Below, piece after piece: positions 1 through 12,865 of a stretch of 64,000 nucleotides of DNA (the stretch's first letter is position 1; every line of letters begins with the position of its first letter). Made by a program: the position numbers and the translations under genes. The notes below the pieces were generated by a model. It ran no database searches. It saw only the letters and a list, made by a program, of their open reading frames with translations, and was not told the origin of the DNA. The DNA comes from Aphis gossypii (Eukaryota > Arthropoda > Insecta > Hemiptera > Aphididae), in contig NC_065531.1 in the NCBI RefSeq assembly GCF_020184175.1, positions 15,583,213 through 15,647,212 of the forward strand, given 5' to 3'.

Positions 1-840
1 TAGTTTTGTGCATCATATATATTTTAATAGGTATGCAATGAAGTCTCCATTCTGTGGTACCTTAGTGCCTTACCTGCGCAGTGCGCACGCAGCTAAATAG
101 AATTAGAAGAGAAAAAATGTAAATGTAGAAACTTTAATCTTTCGTTTTGGAAAGATAATAGAAACGAAACGAAAAATGAATCTAATTTTTCGGAGAGACG
201 ATTTTTAGGTAATAAAGTATTTTACAGCGACCACCCAAACCAAAGTGCTGAAATCACAGAAAACGGTACGAAAAAACGATTCGACGATGAGAGTGGGCAA
301 ATGAAATACACAATAATAATTTCGCACATATATATATAATCTATAAATGGCTGCAGCCGCGCGATGGAAGAATACCGAGGCGAACGCGTTTTCTTAATTT
401 TCCTCTGGTAAAACATAATATATCGTATAATATGTATTATTAGTATTATTTTTACGATTGTAATAATATATGCAACGAACGAAAATCCGGTCTCGTTAAA
501 CGCTCGCGTATACATTTGTCATTCTATGACAGCCCGCGACTCTGTTATATTATTTCGCGATTCCAACCCGTCGTATAATTCTTTACACAAATATTGTGAA
601 TAATTCTTAACAATAATTGGCCGGCATATTAATAGACCTGTTACTTTTTATAGTTGTGTGTAAAAATGATCCAAAACGAATTTAATTTATATAATATACG
701 ACGTGCAGTGTCTCTAGAACGTATTATTATTAGTTCCACATTCGCGTTTTAAACTACTTATTATATATTGTGTATATATATTATAATACATACATACACA
801 CATACATATTATATATATATACTTTTTTTGTCACATAAAA

Positions 841-866
841 AACGTACGATTTATTTATCGTACGTT
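841..866. other. Perfect hairpin
   Basis: AACGTACGAT - TTATTT - ATCGTACGTT: 10-bp arms, 6-nt loop. Confidence 0.8.
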
Positions 867-2729
867 ATAATAGTTATAAGCGTTGCGGCGTTATAAAAAT
901 GTAAATTTTTTTCCTTTCAACCAACTTGTTTTATTATTATTGTTCATAAGTTGTTACGGGCGCGAAATAAAAAAAAAATCAACCGGAGAGCAATCGCAGT
1001 TCGAAGGAATGCAGTAACAGTCTATTTGCATCGTTCAATAAATAATAATGATATATACAACATTGGTTTTATACAATCTATAATAGTTCAATTTTATATT
1101 TTAGACCGTCACGATATGCGCATATAAGAACAGCAATTACAATAAAACTTAAGTACTTATAATTTTTTGATATACATATAGATAAATATTTTAGGTGATA
1201 CGCCGAGTAACCTAACTCAAATGTTATCACTAACATTAATTGCAGGAATAATTTTTTAAGACTTAATTATAACATCGATTCTTGCAAAAATACAGCACGT
1301 ACTAAAAAATATTTGCGGAATCAAATATGAAATTAGCAACCGACTCCAAAGTGAAATATTACTGCAGTATATATACAGCACACAGTACTATATATGGTTA
1401 TACTTAAATCGATTGTATACCATCTTACGACCCGAGAGTGATTTCTCAGAAATATCCAAGTATTTTGGATTGAAGTGTTTCTCCGGAAAGATTATATATA
1501 TTTATACGTAATAAGACTGGTCGAGAGGTAAAAAAAAAAAATAATATATTACATCTTACGGAAATTTCGAGTTATACCTAACAGCTGTTGTAGTATAAAC
1601 ACCATAAATGATTTCCGGCGGCTGCCCGTTAGCCGAAAACGACACGAATTCCGGTAACCGATAAAAAATGATTTAAAAAAATATAACGATAATAAATGAT
1701 ATAAAATATTATTATGTATTATACACACGCACACGGCGTATGGTCTGTTCGCGAACGTTTATCACCACACAGAGCGCCGTTGTTGCCACACCGCTGTCGA
1801 AATTTCAATGTCAATGTCGATATCAATAACATAATTTTAGTGAATATAGACGATCTTACACATTAATGATGAGAGGTTCGGTGGATATGGTAATTTATTA
1901 AAGCGAATAATAGAGAGTGTACATGGTAAACAAAATATCGTCGGGCAAGGATTTTATGGAATATTTACCTAAATTTATATAGTAGGTACTTAAGTACAAA
2001 ATAAAAAATTCATCCCCCCGATAATTATTACTTTATTGTATTTTATATACATGGGCCGATGTTATTATTCACTGTTGTTTTATAATGTGTACAAGATTCA
2101 AGAGATGTTTTTTACAGCAGATATTTGCAGAGACATAATAATAATGCGCTGGGTGATTTTAGAGGAGTTATACACTAATGATAATTTACTACACAAACAA
2201 GCAGTGACCGCAGGAAACAAAATAATTGTCACACAATTTCTTAAAAATATCACGTTTGCAAGAGCCTTAAGTTGTTTTTCAGACGTGACACCGTAGATGC
2301 TCAAACACTGTCTATATATGAATCAATAACAACACCAAGATGATTTATGCGGTCTTAATTTTAATGAAGTAATTGAATGGTGAATAAAAACTTAAATACT
2401 TTATAATATCTGTAGATTATCGATTTAGCTATTTTAGAATAGGACTACTAATATACAATGATATTTTAACATTCATGAGAAGCATAATATTATTATGTGT
2501 CGTTTTTTTTCAAACAGTTTTTAAAAATACCGAAATTAGAACAATTCATCGTCAAAGTTTCAGTCTTTAAACTAAATCTATATAATAGAGTAGGTACTTA
2601 TATAATATATATAATATACTATTGGCATCCAACATTCACCTAGTTACCTATACGTGTTGAGTACCGTATGTATACGGTGTATACAAGTATATGTACACTT
2701 GTTAAATTTATTAAGGTGTACGAAAAATG

Positions 2730-3140
2730 TCACAAAAGTGAATAAACCAAAAATTCACTCAAATATAGTAGGTAGGTAAGGGTTGTGTTAAGCGAAACTG
2801 TAGTCGTAATTTCCGGGCATTCTGTTATTGCGTGTACATAATTGGCAAGTGCGTTATGGAATACGATAGGATATACGAGGTAAAGCGTTTTTTGTTTGTT
2901 TTTATACGGTTCGTTTTTTATCTCTTCCGGAGAAACAAAGCTGCAAGCACACCACTTCAATATACACGCCATGTCGCGATCTGATTGAAGTCGGCGACTT
3001 ATTGGCCGGGAGAAGGAAACTCGCGTCTTTATTATATAAAATATTATGTCTATACACGTCGGTGCGGATCGTGATATTATAACGTCGTTGTATTTATAGA
3101 CAGGTCGGGTAGGAAATTTATGCTGACAATTTTTTCGCAA
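2730..3140 (-). CDS. 136-codon ORF, not recognised
   Basis: ATG to stop on the minus strand with moderately balanced composition. The middle (SDRDMACILKWCACSFVSPE and what follows) is the most protein-like part; the last 40 residues are Thr/Leu/Tyr-rich and look like translated repeat. No domain, signal peptide or recognisable motif, no neighbouring gene, and no Kozak or promoter evidence. I list it because of its length in AT-rich DNA; most likely chance. Confidence 0.12.
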   Translation of the reverse strand: MRKNCQHKFPTRPVYKYNDVIISRSAPTCIDIIFYIIKTRVSFSRPISRRLQSDRDMACILKWCACSFVSPEEIKNEPYKNKQKTLYLVYPIVFHNALANYVHAITECPEITTTVSLNTTLTYLLYLSEFLVYSLL

Positions 3141-3868
3141 TACATTTCAATAAGCCGCGGTGCATACAAAGTGTTCATTATAGAAACGTAACGGGTAAGA
3201 AAAAAATAACAAAATCTCATTTATATATATATTGCACATAATGCCAACAGGGGTAGCGAATATCACGAAAAATAAATTCGCTTATTTTTTTCCCCGTTAA
3301 AATATTAGTTGCGGACAAAATAAGTATATATACGCGTAATATAAATAAAGAGAAAATATAAAGCGGTACAGTATATCGTACAAACACGCGCGCGCGCACA
3401 CACACACCACCGAACATAATATTTGTATTGTTGAATTATTCAGGCCTTCTAATGAAGACATTAAAAGCTCACTATATATATATAATAATAATAATAATTT
3501 ATACGCCCCGCCCCGTCGCGCAGGCCGTATCTGGCGCGTTAACCTTATCCGGGAAAACATAAAATGTACGATTTTCTTTTCCCGGCAAAGTTAATGAGTT
3601 TTTTTTTCCTCTCGCGTAACTGGTGTTTTCGTAATTATTATGTCGTAAACGTTTTGGCTTATTTTCTCGTTTGTTCGCCGGAAATCATGTATATACGTCG
3701 TATATAAATATTTTTGGCCGTCGCGTGCTCGACCATTATTTGCTCATAACGAATCCAGTCCGACGATATCGGCCGACCCATTATTCTTCGTCTTCGCGCC
3801 GCTATAAATTACTATTATTGACCGACAACGCCGCGTACGCCGTACACATGTAATACTGCGGCGAGAGA

Positions 3869-3888
3869 GCGGCGGCGGCGGCGGCGGG
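3869..3888. repeat. GGC trinucleotide repeat
   Basis: About six GGC units inside a CpG-rich patch (3700-3920), the most GC-rich spot in the first 20 kb; could mark a promoter or 5' untranslated region, but nothing else supports one. Confidence 0.8.
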
Positions 3889-4012
3889 AGCGACGATAGA
3901 GTATCCGCACACGCACAATTGACCGCACAATACAAATTATATGGGAGCAATATAAAGTCTCTCGATTTTTATATATTTAACCCTCTAAAACAACACACGT
4001 CTGCATTCGTAC

Positions 4013-4585
4013 GTGTACGTATGGCGATGCGCACATAGTAGTGTTTTCCCATTATTTTTCCTTTTATATTATATGTTTTTTTTTTTTTTTTTTGGCGTCA
4101 GTCCACTGCCGTACGCGCGCGAACACATAAATAATACACCGCCGGACGACGGACAGTGCTGTTCACCTGAAGTGCTGTATACGATAATAAATAATAATAC
4201 GTTTTGCCATCTTCAAATAATATGTAAAAATATTCAAACTAGATTCGGCGCGTACCGTAATCGCGACATCGCGCGAAACACGCATTTACATGTAATCTGC
4301 GTGAATTATACACGTGCCTACAAAGTGTATACCTACCTACCACCGATACAAACGCCGACAAAAAAAAACAAAACAAAAAAAAAAATCACAAACATATATG
4401 TATATGCATACATTGAGTTATATAAATACACAAGTTTTGAGAGTTTTTTCTTCTCTTCGAAATGCAATACGCGACTTATACGTATAGACGCTGTCGCAAA
4501 GTGTATACAGGTATATATATATTTCACCCAACAAACAGAATTCTACGGTTTTTATTTCTTATTTTATTGTGATGCTAAATTTTAA
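4013..4585 (+). CDS. Longest ORF in the window (190 codons), probably chance
   Basis: The frame contains a poly-Phe run translated from a T tract, a Lys/Thr stretch from an A-rich tract, and Tyr/Ile runs from TA repeats, so much of it is translated low-complexity sequence. A central segment (YAREHINNTPPDDGQCCSPE and following) is more mixed. No domain, no splice-site pairing and no neighbour support it. Listed only because 573 nt without a stop is unusual here. Confidence 0.1.
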   Translation: MYVWRCAHSSVFPLFFLLYYMFFFFFFGVSPLPYAREHINNTPPDDGQCCSPEVLYTIINNNTFCHLQIICKNIQTRFGAYRNRDIARNTHLHVICVNYTRAYKVYTYLPPIQTPTKKNKTKKKITNIYVYAYIELYKYTSFESFFFSSKCNTRLIRIDAVAKCIQVYIYFTQQTEFYGFYFLFYCDAKF

Positions 4586-5400
4586 TGTTTTTTTTTCCCC
4601 GTATATATTAATATTAACGCAATGTGCCATTCTAACATTTAGGATTAAGTACTGAGCGGGGAATACAACAACTATAGTCGACATTATAGATACCTATTAT
4701 ATATATATTATATGTTATACAATCTGACGAAATTGTTACAGCTATTGTGTGCGATGATAAAGCACGTCGTACCATGTATATAGTATTTAATTTAAAAACA
4801 GCCAAACTTTTTCCATTTTACGTCATATATACATAGGTAGGTAGATACAATAGGTAAGGACATGGGTACATTTCGTATTTATATATATTATTACCTATTA
4901 TATTTTATATACGCTTTCATCGTGACCGTTTAAACTGGAATATATATGCGTTGACCGCGCAGTGTCATATATATTCGGATTGAATATACGCTCACCGCAT
5001 AGCAGCTGTATATTTACGAGGAAACTATAGTATGCACGTGTTACGCTATACGAAAAATTATAACAAGTTTATGATTTTGAAACCAACTCGGGTATAATAC
5101 AACCACGCGAGTTTTGTCAGATTATAATTTTTTTTTTTTTTTTTTTTATGATATAAATACGTATCGCATAACATACAATATATATGTAATATGTATATTA
5201 TAACTTAGTAAATACATTTTATATACCTATATATGTTTCATCGAACGGACAAAAATGCGTTTATACATATAGGTAGATATACATCGCGTTGGTACCATGC
5301 GTGTAATATTATTACAGGTACATATACCTACTCAATGTACGCTCTGTACAATAGCGGTGAATAAATCGTGTATCAAACTAGCATAATATACCTATATGTA

Positions 5401-6223
5401 CAGGGTGATTTTTTGGATCGCGCTTTCATTATATATTTATATATGTTTAAAGACAATAGTTTTTGAATACTTGAATATTTCATGGAACGTAATAATAAGG
5501 GTGTACGAACTTTTCTAACTTTATTTTTCCCAGTGGTACCCGCTGGTGTTCTTTTTCTATATACCTATTCAAATCACTATAGGATATGACTTTGTTTGAA
5601 TATGTTATGTGTGCAATTGAAATTTGAACGAGTAGTTTCTGATAAAATGTATTGGATATTTAAATAAAATATTATAAAAATATTGGCTACTTATAAATAA
5701 ATCAACTATAAATATTATCAATAAACGTCTATTGTATATTTTATTAATATAAGTTTAACCATATCAACCATATTAGGTTCTCTAAATACGTTTAAACCTA
5801 TTACATATATTATAGTACATTTAGTTAGGTATTTTTAGTTCATAAATTAGAATAACTATCAATAACAACTAGATTTGTCATAGGATTTTAATTTTAATGC
5901 ATTCACAATTGTACGGAATTCAGTATGTTAGAAAATAGGAGATACCTATGTACTATATTATTGAAGTTTGAAAAAAGTTAGTATCCCCTTTATGGGAAAA
6001 TTGTGTACAAATCTTAATATTTGTGACAATAAATATGGTCTTTGGATGTGCTTAAAAATCTCAAATATCTGCAGAGTATGAAAAAAGTACTCTCGGTTTT
6101 AGCCACATTGTTTAAAAATTTCAAAAACCATAAGTCCGTGTAAATCAAAAATCAACGCACAGTTTGAGTATAATATAATATAAAAACGGTACAGACGCGA
6201 ATGATACAATACCATTTACCCTG
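5401..6223. mobile_element. Possible Tc1/mariner-like element, about 823 bp
   Basis: Left end TA|CAGGGTGATTTTTTGG, right end ...CATTTACCCTG|TA. The terminal match is short, but both ends abut TA, and the interior carries the TTTTGAAATTTTTAAA-type text seen in other copies of the family. No transposase frame. Confidence 0.45.
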
Positions 6224-6692
6224 TATAAGATATAATGTACCTATAATATTATATACTCCGCTTATAAATATTAACATATGAGACGCACTATACATACACG
6301 TTGTTATAGAATTCATCCGATAACGTTTCGCGGATATATTATACGAGGCAGACTCATAGGTTTTTGGTGCATGTACCTGTAAGCCGCGAGGTGAATATAT
6401 ATGGTCGCTGTAACATGTACTGGGCGTACACCGGACAAGTATATATGTATATGAGTTGATTTGCTCTTAGGTGCAATAATGCAATATTATACCTAACGAA
6501 ACGGATTCGGAAAGGTCGCGAAAGCAATGAATATTATACGAAAACAACTCTTACGGAGACTACGCATGCTTTGATCTGCGAGGCGTATACAGGATATATT
6601 TTTTTTAAGGAGAGAGGTTTAAAACACTCAGCAAAACAACCATTCGTAGAATTTAATAGAACTCTTAGGTATATACAAGCATAATATATACA

Positions 6693-7160
6693 CAGGATGA
6701 TTCTTTTAATAGTAAACAACAGTCATTATTATATGAAAAATATTAAATTTTTTTTAATATTCTATTTATATTATTAAATGCTGAAATCATTACAAAAAAA
6801 AAAAAAAAAAACATTTTTGAGAAAAGAATTATATATTTTTAACTTTTTTTTAAAGAAACTTTGTTGCTTTATTCAAATGAGAGCAGCGTATATTTTTAAT
6901 TTCATATTCTTAAGTAGAATGTTCTTCTGAGAACTATAGAATGTGGATGTCAATTTGCAAAATTGAATTTCAGACAATCGTTCAGTTCATCATTAGAATA
7001 ATAAAAAGTAAAATAATTTCAAAAACAGTAAAATTTTTATTTTTTAAATACATTTTGTGTTGTTATGATTTCAAATAGTATAAAAATAAACTTCCAAAAA
7101 AAAAAACGTTGTTATTTTTGTTATGATTTATGTTTACTGGTAAAATAAATCACTGTTAAT
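6693..7160. mobile_element. Mariner-like element, left end only
   Basis: CAGGATGATTCTTTTA matches the family left end; the following approximately 450 bp (A/T runs, TTCAAATGAGAG, TTTGCAAAATTGAATTT) resemble family interiors. The right end was not located and the end coordinate is approximate. Confidence 0.35.
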
Positions 7161-9100
7161 TAAAGTCTTAAACAAGTTATAATTTAGGTATGAATTTATG
7201 ATATTGATAAATCTACGTAACTCGAAACACTTGAAATACTGCTACAATTTAAAGGAGTATTTGCTGATGTCCTAAAAACGTTCCACAAGTACCTACACCA
7301 CGACGCAAGTATTTTTCGTTTTATTTTCGTTTTCACCGCTTTCGGTGCGTATATTACTACTATTATTATTATTGCTATCATAATAAAATGTGACGCCTAT
7401 TGTCGCAATCGTATTCAATTTGTTCAACGCACCGCGCACCGGTGTCGCATTAATCTGCGGCGTTTTTAGATTTATTTTTCATTCTCGGCGAAGTGTTGTA
7501 AATAACGTATAGGTAGGTACTTACGCGCGTAGGTAGGAATTAGGTATATAAACCGACTGTATATTATATATTTTTATGTGCAGTGGCGGCGCTGCAGAAT
7601 GTGTCCGGTATATGAGGTATTGAAACGGCGGTGACAAAAGAATATAATATACGATTCGAGATAATATTATATATAATAATATGATGTATAAGAGCTGGGC
7701 GGCAAACGGCGCGGTGCGACGTTGACCTTTTGGCGATCCTATGCGCCAACGAAAAGAAGTGAAAAGAAATGAGGAAAAAAACGACTGTATAGAACGATTC
7801 TAAACGTTCTGTGGGCGCGTTTATGCGTATAATTATTATTTATCACATAGATCGGTGGAGAAGAAAAAAAAAACGAGAAAGAGAGAGAGAGAGAAATAAC
7901 GAGTATCGTCTATATGGCACGGACGCGATGATATACCATTAACAATATAATCCATCACGCGTGGTATTTTTTTACTTTTTTTTTCTATATATTTTCTCTC
8001 GTCTATTTTTTCTCATATATCGCGCATACCTCTCTATACTCGCGAGAGGATGTGACTGCCGACTATTATATAAATAATATACATATATATATAAATAATA
8101 TTATTATTTATTCGTTCGAGTTGAGTAATAACTGAGGAAAAAAAAACCAACTAACTGAAAATAAGCGATAATTATCATTATCGTATAATTACGTCGGACG
8201 AGACGGTGCGGTTTACGAGATCAATGATAGGTACGTGCTATAAGGGTGTTTTGTATTATTATAGATGCCGTTAATTATAACGGCGAGTGAAATATTTTAT
8301 GTATTTCGTGCAGTGTTTAACGATAATCGACGGTTGGTATACGGTCGCAAATAATTACATTGTTGTAGCAGTATAGTGCGCGCGCGGTAATCATTATTGA
8401 AAGCGCGATGTTTACGGCAATGATTTACACGCGTAGGCACCAGCTATAATAGCTGGATTCTTTTAACGGTATACTTACATAATTTTTATTTTTTTTTTGA
8501 TTCGATATTCTATTAAAAAAAAAAAAATTTGCTATTCAGAAAAATCAGTTGGAATTATACCGCCTTTTATAGCGGTGAGTGATAATTTATTTTTCAGACG
8601 AATGCGGGACATTTTCGCCTGAAATAATTATAATAACTCGGCCAAAATTGACTCTCGGCCCGTCGAGTCATTACGTGATTATTCTGTATAATGATCTTTA
8701 TATCATCATCGATTCAATATTAAATTATAATTGTAGGAAGTAGAACACGTCTGAAATATGCAATTAATAAATCGGTACCTAGGTAAACTACTGGTTGTGC
8801 AAAATAGTTATTTTTTCTACTCGATATATAATTATTATTAAATATGTATACGTCGTCATATGACGTGATACATGATCGGAATGCATACGTTAAAATAGTC
8901 GAACAGCAAACAGCGGACTCTGAAACAACCTAACCTATAGGCTATAATATAATACTGATGTAGGACGTAGGTGAACGTACAAAATCGTAATATAAATATT
9001 AAAATATATATAAAAATATCAAAAAAATGTGTGTTTGAATAAAACACTTAAAAACGCTCGAGGCTGTAATTAATAATAAATGTATTCGTATATAAACATA
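7161..9100. other. No supported gene
   Basis: Alternating AT-rich and CpG-rich patches (7400-7480, 7680-7830, 8200-8440), with a GA repeat near 7878. Nothing else recognised. Confidence 0.5.
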
Positions 9101-9556
9101 CAGAACAATTCACCATGTCTAATAACCTTCATTTTTTTTATTATTTAATAATGAATTTATTCAAATTCTGATTTTTGACATTTTTGAATATACTTTAAGA
9201 CCATATTTTTAAAATCTTAAGATTTTTTCGTAGGTAGGTATACTTCTTAGGGTCGTTCTTACAATGTTCGGTTAGTGCCTGATAACGCTAACCGAAAGAA
9301 TTTCTCATGCAGTGTTAACTGATAGAATTTTACCGGTTAGTCTTAACCGACACTTAACCGGACAATGTAAGAACGGCCCTTAGAGAGTATCCTGTGGTAA
9401 TACAAATTTATGTTTTTTAAATGATTAACCCTTTTTTTTATAATGTAATTATTCAATGGATAATTTGTTTGAACATTTTGTTGTACATAATTCAAAATTC
9501 GTTTGAAAAACAGTTTTTTCAATAAATGTGTATCTTAAGAGGATGCTATACACCCA
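9101..9556. mobile_element. Tc1/mariner-like miniature element interrupted by the Harbinger-like insertion
   Basis: Begins TA|CAGAACAATTCACCATG. The interior (AATGAATTTATT..AATTC.GATTT and ACTTTAAGACCATATTTT before the insertion; TTATGTTTTT.AAA.GATTAAC and TTTGTTTGAACATTTTG after it) aligns with 55168-55615 on both sides of the insertion. The right end near GGATGCTATACACCCA is decayed and lacks a clear TA. Confidence 0.7.
9250..9379. mobile_element. PIF/Harbinger-like miniature element, 130 bp, nested
   Basis: Left end GGGTCGTTCTTACAATGT, right end ACAATGTAAGAACGGCCC: long inverted repeats starting GGG-CGTTCTTACA, flanked by TTA at 9247-9249 and 9380-9382. A 3-bp TTA duplication with GGGCCGTT-type ends is typical of PIF/Harbinger (Tourist-like) elements. 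The interior is also repetitive (several CGGTTAGT/TTAACCG copies), so almost the whole element folds back. It sits inside the mariner-like element beginning at 9101. Confidence 0.85.
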
Positions 9557-11274
9557 CATTTATTATTTCCGTCTTACAGCGCCTTACATAGCAAATCTAC
9601 GCTCAGTAGTTTACATTTAGCTTCGTTAGGTATATAAATCGACCTATTGAGAAACTTAATGGTAAGAACTTTATCAGTATCCGTATGTTGGTTTTATGTA
9701 ATAATTCCGTTTTAAGCAAGTTTTGGGCATTTTTAATCGATCTTGTTTTATAAACGCAAAATTTGAACTACCGTAACAAGTTACACAATTTGAACACAGA
9801 TATAATTCTTATTAACTTGCAACATCAAAACATAATATTATATTATACTATTAAAGTAGGTATTAATTACAACAGAATGTATCCACGGAATACGAAAGAG
9901 AAGACATTTTTCAACATATCCAACCATTCCAACCACAATAATATGATATCCCAGAACGACCTCAATTCGAATTAAAAAATAAAATAAATCCTAGTTATAA
10001 AAATTTTTTCAAAACAAGTCTAATCGTAGAAATGATCAATTTAAAGAACGTAATTAATTATTGTTAATGATTGTAATTTATAATAATTTTTGGCAATATT
10101 AATAAGACGGAGTAAAAAAAAAAAAAGAACAAAATTCAGATCTATATATACGACAGTTAGGTATTAAAACCCAATACACAATACACATGATGTATACATT
10201 ATGTGTATATATCTTTTGGACAAACGCACAGAGTTATGATATTATTATTTATTATTATATGCGCGGCAATTAAATTAACACAGCACACGTATAATTTGTA
10301 AGACAGCTTAACTGATTTATTTCTTCCCCTGTACAATGCACATACCTACATATTATTATATCACAGCGATAATAATAATATAGTTACCTATTATGACGTG
10401 CTATGTAATAACGTGCTATAAAATCGTGATGGGGCGACGTGCGCGTATACGAAACGGTTATTGTACCACACTTTGCACGGATACGCATATATACGCGTGA
10501 ATATAGGTGTTAGTACTAGTCCGTGTTATTATGTCGATTTTTTGGTATGTCTGGAGCGTACGATTTCGGCACGCCACCGCGCCGATTACGTTAATATCGT
10601 ATCCTATAAAAGCAAAACGGTCGGATATATATACCGTGGGTATACCTAATAATATAAAATACAAAATGCGCGAATAGTGTTGTTCAAAAGCTCCGAGTAA
10701 ACTTTAAAAATAATAGCTCGAAATTTCTCGTACTCGCGTCGAATTCAATCATTCATTGCAGCCGGCTTAATGAGTTTCGCTTTCGCCGGAGTTCGTTTTG
10801 TACACGCGTCACTATAACTATATACAACGGTATAATATATTTATAGAAAATTGACGTTTTGGTAAATTTTTGAACACCCACCCGTTTTGTTCCGAAATAT
10901 ACGAGTGCTTTATACTTACTTCGCAAGTAAGTATAAATACTCTTATTGTAAGTTATCACCATTACAAAGCAATAGGGCATAAATGTGTACAGTTGAACCC
11001 CCACGCGTACATTATATTAATACAAACAAGTTTCAAGTACAAAGATATGGGTTCTTAATAATTTTGCACTCTCAATTATAAAATATACTCCACTCGTACA
11101 AGCCTCGTGAGTACCAGCCGAGTGCGTAATGTTGTAATTTAAGATAATAATATTTTCCTACATCGTGTATGACCACCAGTTTATTCGTATGTCGTTCAAC
11201 GAAATATTATTTGCTATACTGTACTGTACTATTGTGTATATCATAATAATTGTAGGATACTATTGATACTAATA
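9557..11274. other. No supported gene
   Basis: Contains a 70-codon Asn-rich frame (9763-9975, TTG-initiated) with no recognised motif, a CpG patch at 10430-10620, and the hairpin at 10911. Confidence 0.5.
10911..10935. other. Perfect hairpin containing two inverted GTAAGTA sites
   Basis: TATACTTACTT - CGC - AAGTAAGTATA: 11-bp arms, 3-nt loop. Each arm contains a consensus 5' splice-site core (GTAAGTA) on opposite strands. Confidence 0.8.
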
Positions 11275-11282
11275 CCTATATA

Positions 11283-11380
11283 CATGGGCGTAGCTAGGAT
11301 TTTTTAAAAAAATTGTTTTAATTCAATTTGAGGCGCAGAGGTGGGCAAGTCCCCCCTGCCCCACTTTCGCTACACCCATG
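11283..11380. mobile_element. hAT-like miniature element, 98 bp, intact ends
   Basis: Left end CATGGGCGTAGCTAGG, right end ...CGCTACACCCATG (inverted match with a few mismatches). It is flanked by a perfect 8-bp direct repeat, CCTATATA, at 11275-11282 and 11381-11388. An 8-bp target duplication with a short GGGCGTAGC-type terminal repeat is characteristic of hAT-derived miniature elements. No coding capacity. Confidence 0.85.
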
Positions 11381-12419
11381 CCTATATATATGTTTTGTTT
11401 GAATACGAAAAATAAATCTATTATAACGATAAACCAGTCGTTTATTTGGAATTGGTACTGCTCCGTGATATCGGTCGGCAGAAATAATAAAAAAGCTTAT
11501 ATTGTCAGTTAATTTGAAAATGGAAAATGTTCGTGGAATTGTTTTAATATACACCTACGTATAATATTACGAAGAATAATGTGCTTTGTTGTATGTCTGT
11601 CGAGTATTATGATTGCGATCACAATTGTCTATTCCGTCCGTTATTTCAATTATAATAAAAACAACCGATCGACAGTATAGGAAATTTGATTTAATTATCG
11701 AAACACAAGTTTACTTCGACAAAAGCCGTTGCATTGTCATTTCCATCGGATGCAGTTCAATTATTATAATATATATATAACTAGGCGACGAAAATGATTA
11801 CGTGTCAACAATCTCAACATTTAATTTTAGAAATGCATTCCAATTAGGTAATAATAATTATAAATTATTTTTTCCTATCATAGCTAGTAGATCTAGAATT
11901 TTGTAGAAAAATGTTATCCATGTATTCAATAGTACATAATTAACTCTGAATATGTTTTGATTATTTCATGGAAATTAAAAATTAAAAAATTAAAAAAGAT
12001 AATGAATTACCATCATATATAGGTTATTTATAGGATGGAAATTTAAAATTAGTACTTAACTTTTAAATGTACAGCGGACAAGCAGCTTTTAGACGAAAGT
12101 AAGCTTAGACGGGTGGAGGAGTGGATCAGCAATGGATTTTGCGGGATACTTTTGTCCCATTCCAATCCGCTAAACGAAACTTTAAATACATTATAACTAA
12201 ATAAATTAAAAATATAACTATATAATTAAATAAATATAAAATAAAACTATATTACTAGTCAAAAATTTGATTTATAACGAACGAACTGCTCCAAAAATAT
12301 TATTCTTTGGAATAAGGAATACCTAATGTTGAAATTTTTTTTTCAGAGAAATAAGTTGGTTGTAAATTGTATTTAATGATGGTGATGATAGATTGTGAGG
12401 CAACTTCGGTTTCCGGCGA

Positions 12420-12770
12420 CGGTATTATATTAATATTATTACAACGATAATTTTTTTTCACACAAAATGAAAAATCGCCAATTTATACTCAAATAGCGTA
12501 ATTGCTACAATGCAGAGAAAAGTGGCAATTTGTTTAAATTTCGAGTAATCGCCATATGTTAAAAAGTAAAATCTCACGAGGAGACCACACATTGGTGTGG
12601 TATGTTAATAATAATATTAATACATTTTCATTTAAAGTATTTAACGTAAAGGTAAAACGTATTATTTTGATTTGTAGCAGAAACTGTTATGTGAACGAAC
12701 GAAATAAAAAATTCCCGCACATTATTTACTACATCACGTCACGCAACCGACCGATGATCAGAAACTCGTG
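12420..12770 (+). repeat. Diverged tandem duplication, unit A
   Basis: Aligns with 12866-13212 at a period of about 446 bp. Shared blocks include ACAAAATGAAAAAT-GCCA, TTTGAGTAATCGC-like, CGAGGAGA, TTAAT..ATTTTCATTT, CGTAAAGGTAA and CATTATTTA-TACA-CACGTCAC. In A the stretch CGAGGAGACC...CGTAAAG is open (RGDHTLVWYVNNNINTFSF) and ends at GTAAAA. Confidence 0.75.
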
Positions 12771-12865
12771 TTTCGAAAATTTTGAATTTGTATGTATAAT
12801 CATTAAATAAATACGATTTTTATGATATCCGGCGATAGTTTTTACAGTCATTATTTATGTACCTA

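Larger units (their letters stand above)
1..5398. other. No supported gene
   Basis: AT-rich with scattered CpG patches (1740-1800, 2940-3060, 3530-3930) and homopolymer runs. Holds the hairpin at 841, the GGC repeat, and the two doubtful ORFs listed above. A 19-nt segment on minus (73-91) lies between a TATTTAG acceptor and a CAG|GTAAGG donor, too short to call. Confidence 0.6.

Noticed and set aside
73..91. 19-nt microexon on minus with good splice sites
   Set aside because: Too short to judge; such short pairs arise by chance in 64 kb.
7576..7600. CAGTGGCGGCGCTGCAG as a hAT-like end
   Set aside because: No inverted partner or target duplication nearby; the string is itself near-palindromic.
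9763..9975. 70-codon Asn-rich ORF thought to resemble a retroelement endonuclease start
   Set aside because: Resemblance limited to a few residues (TDIILI) and no reverse transcriptase nearby.
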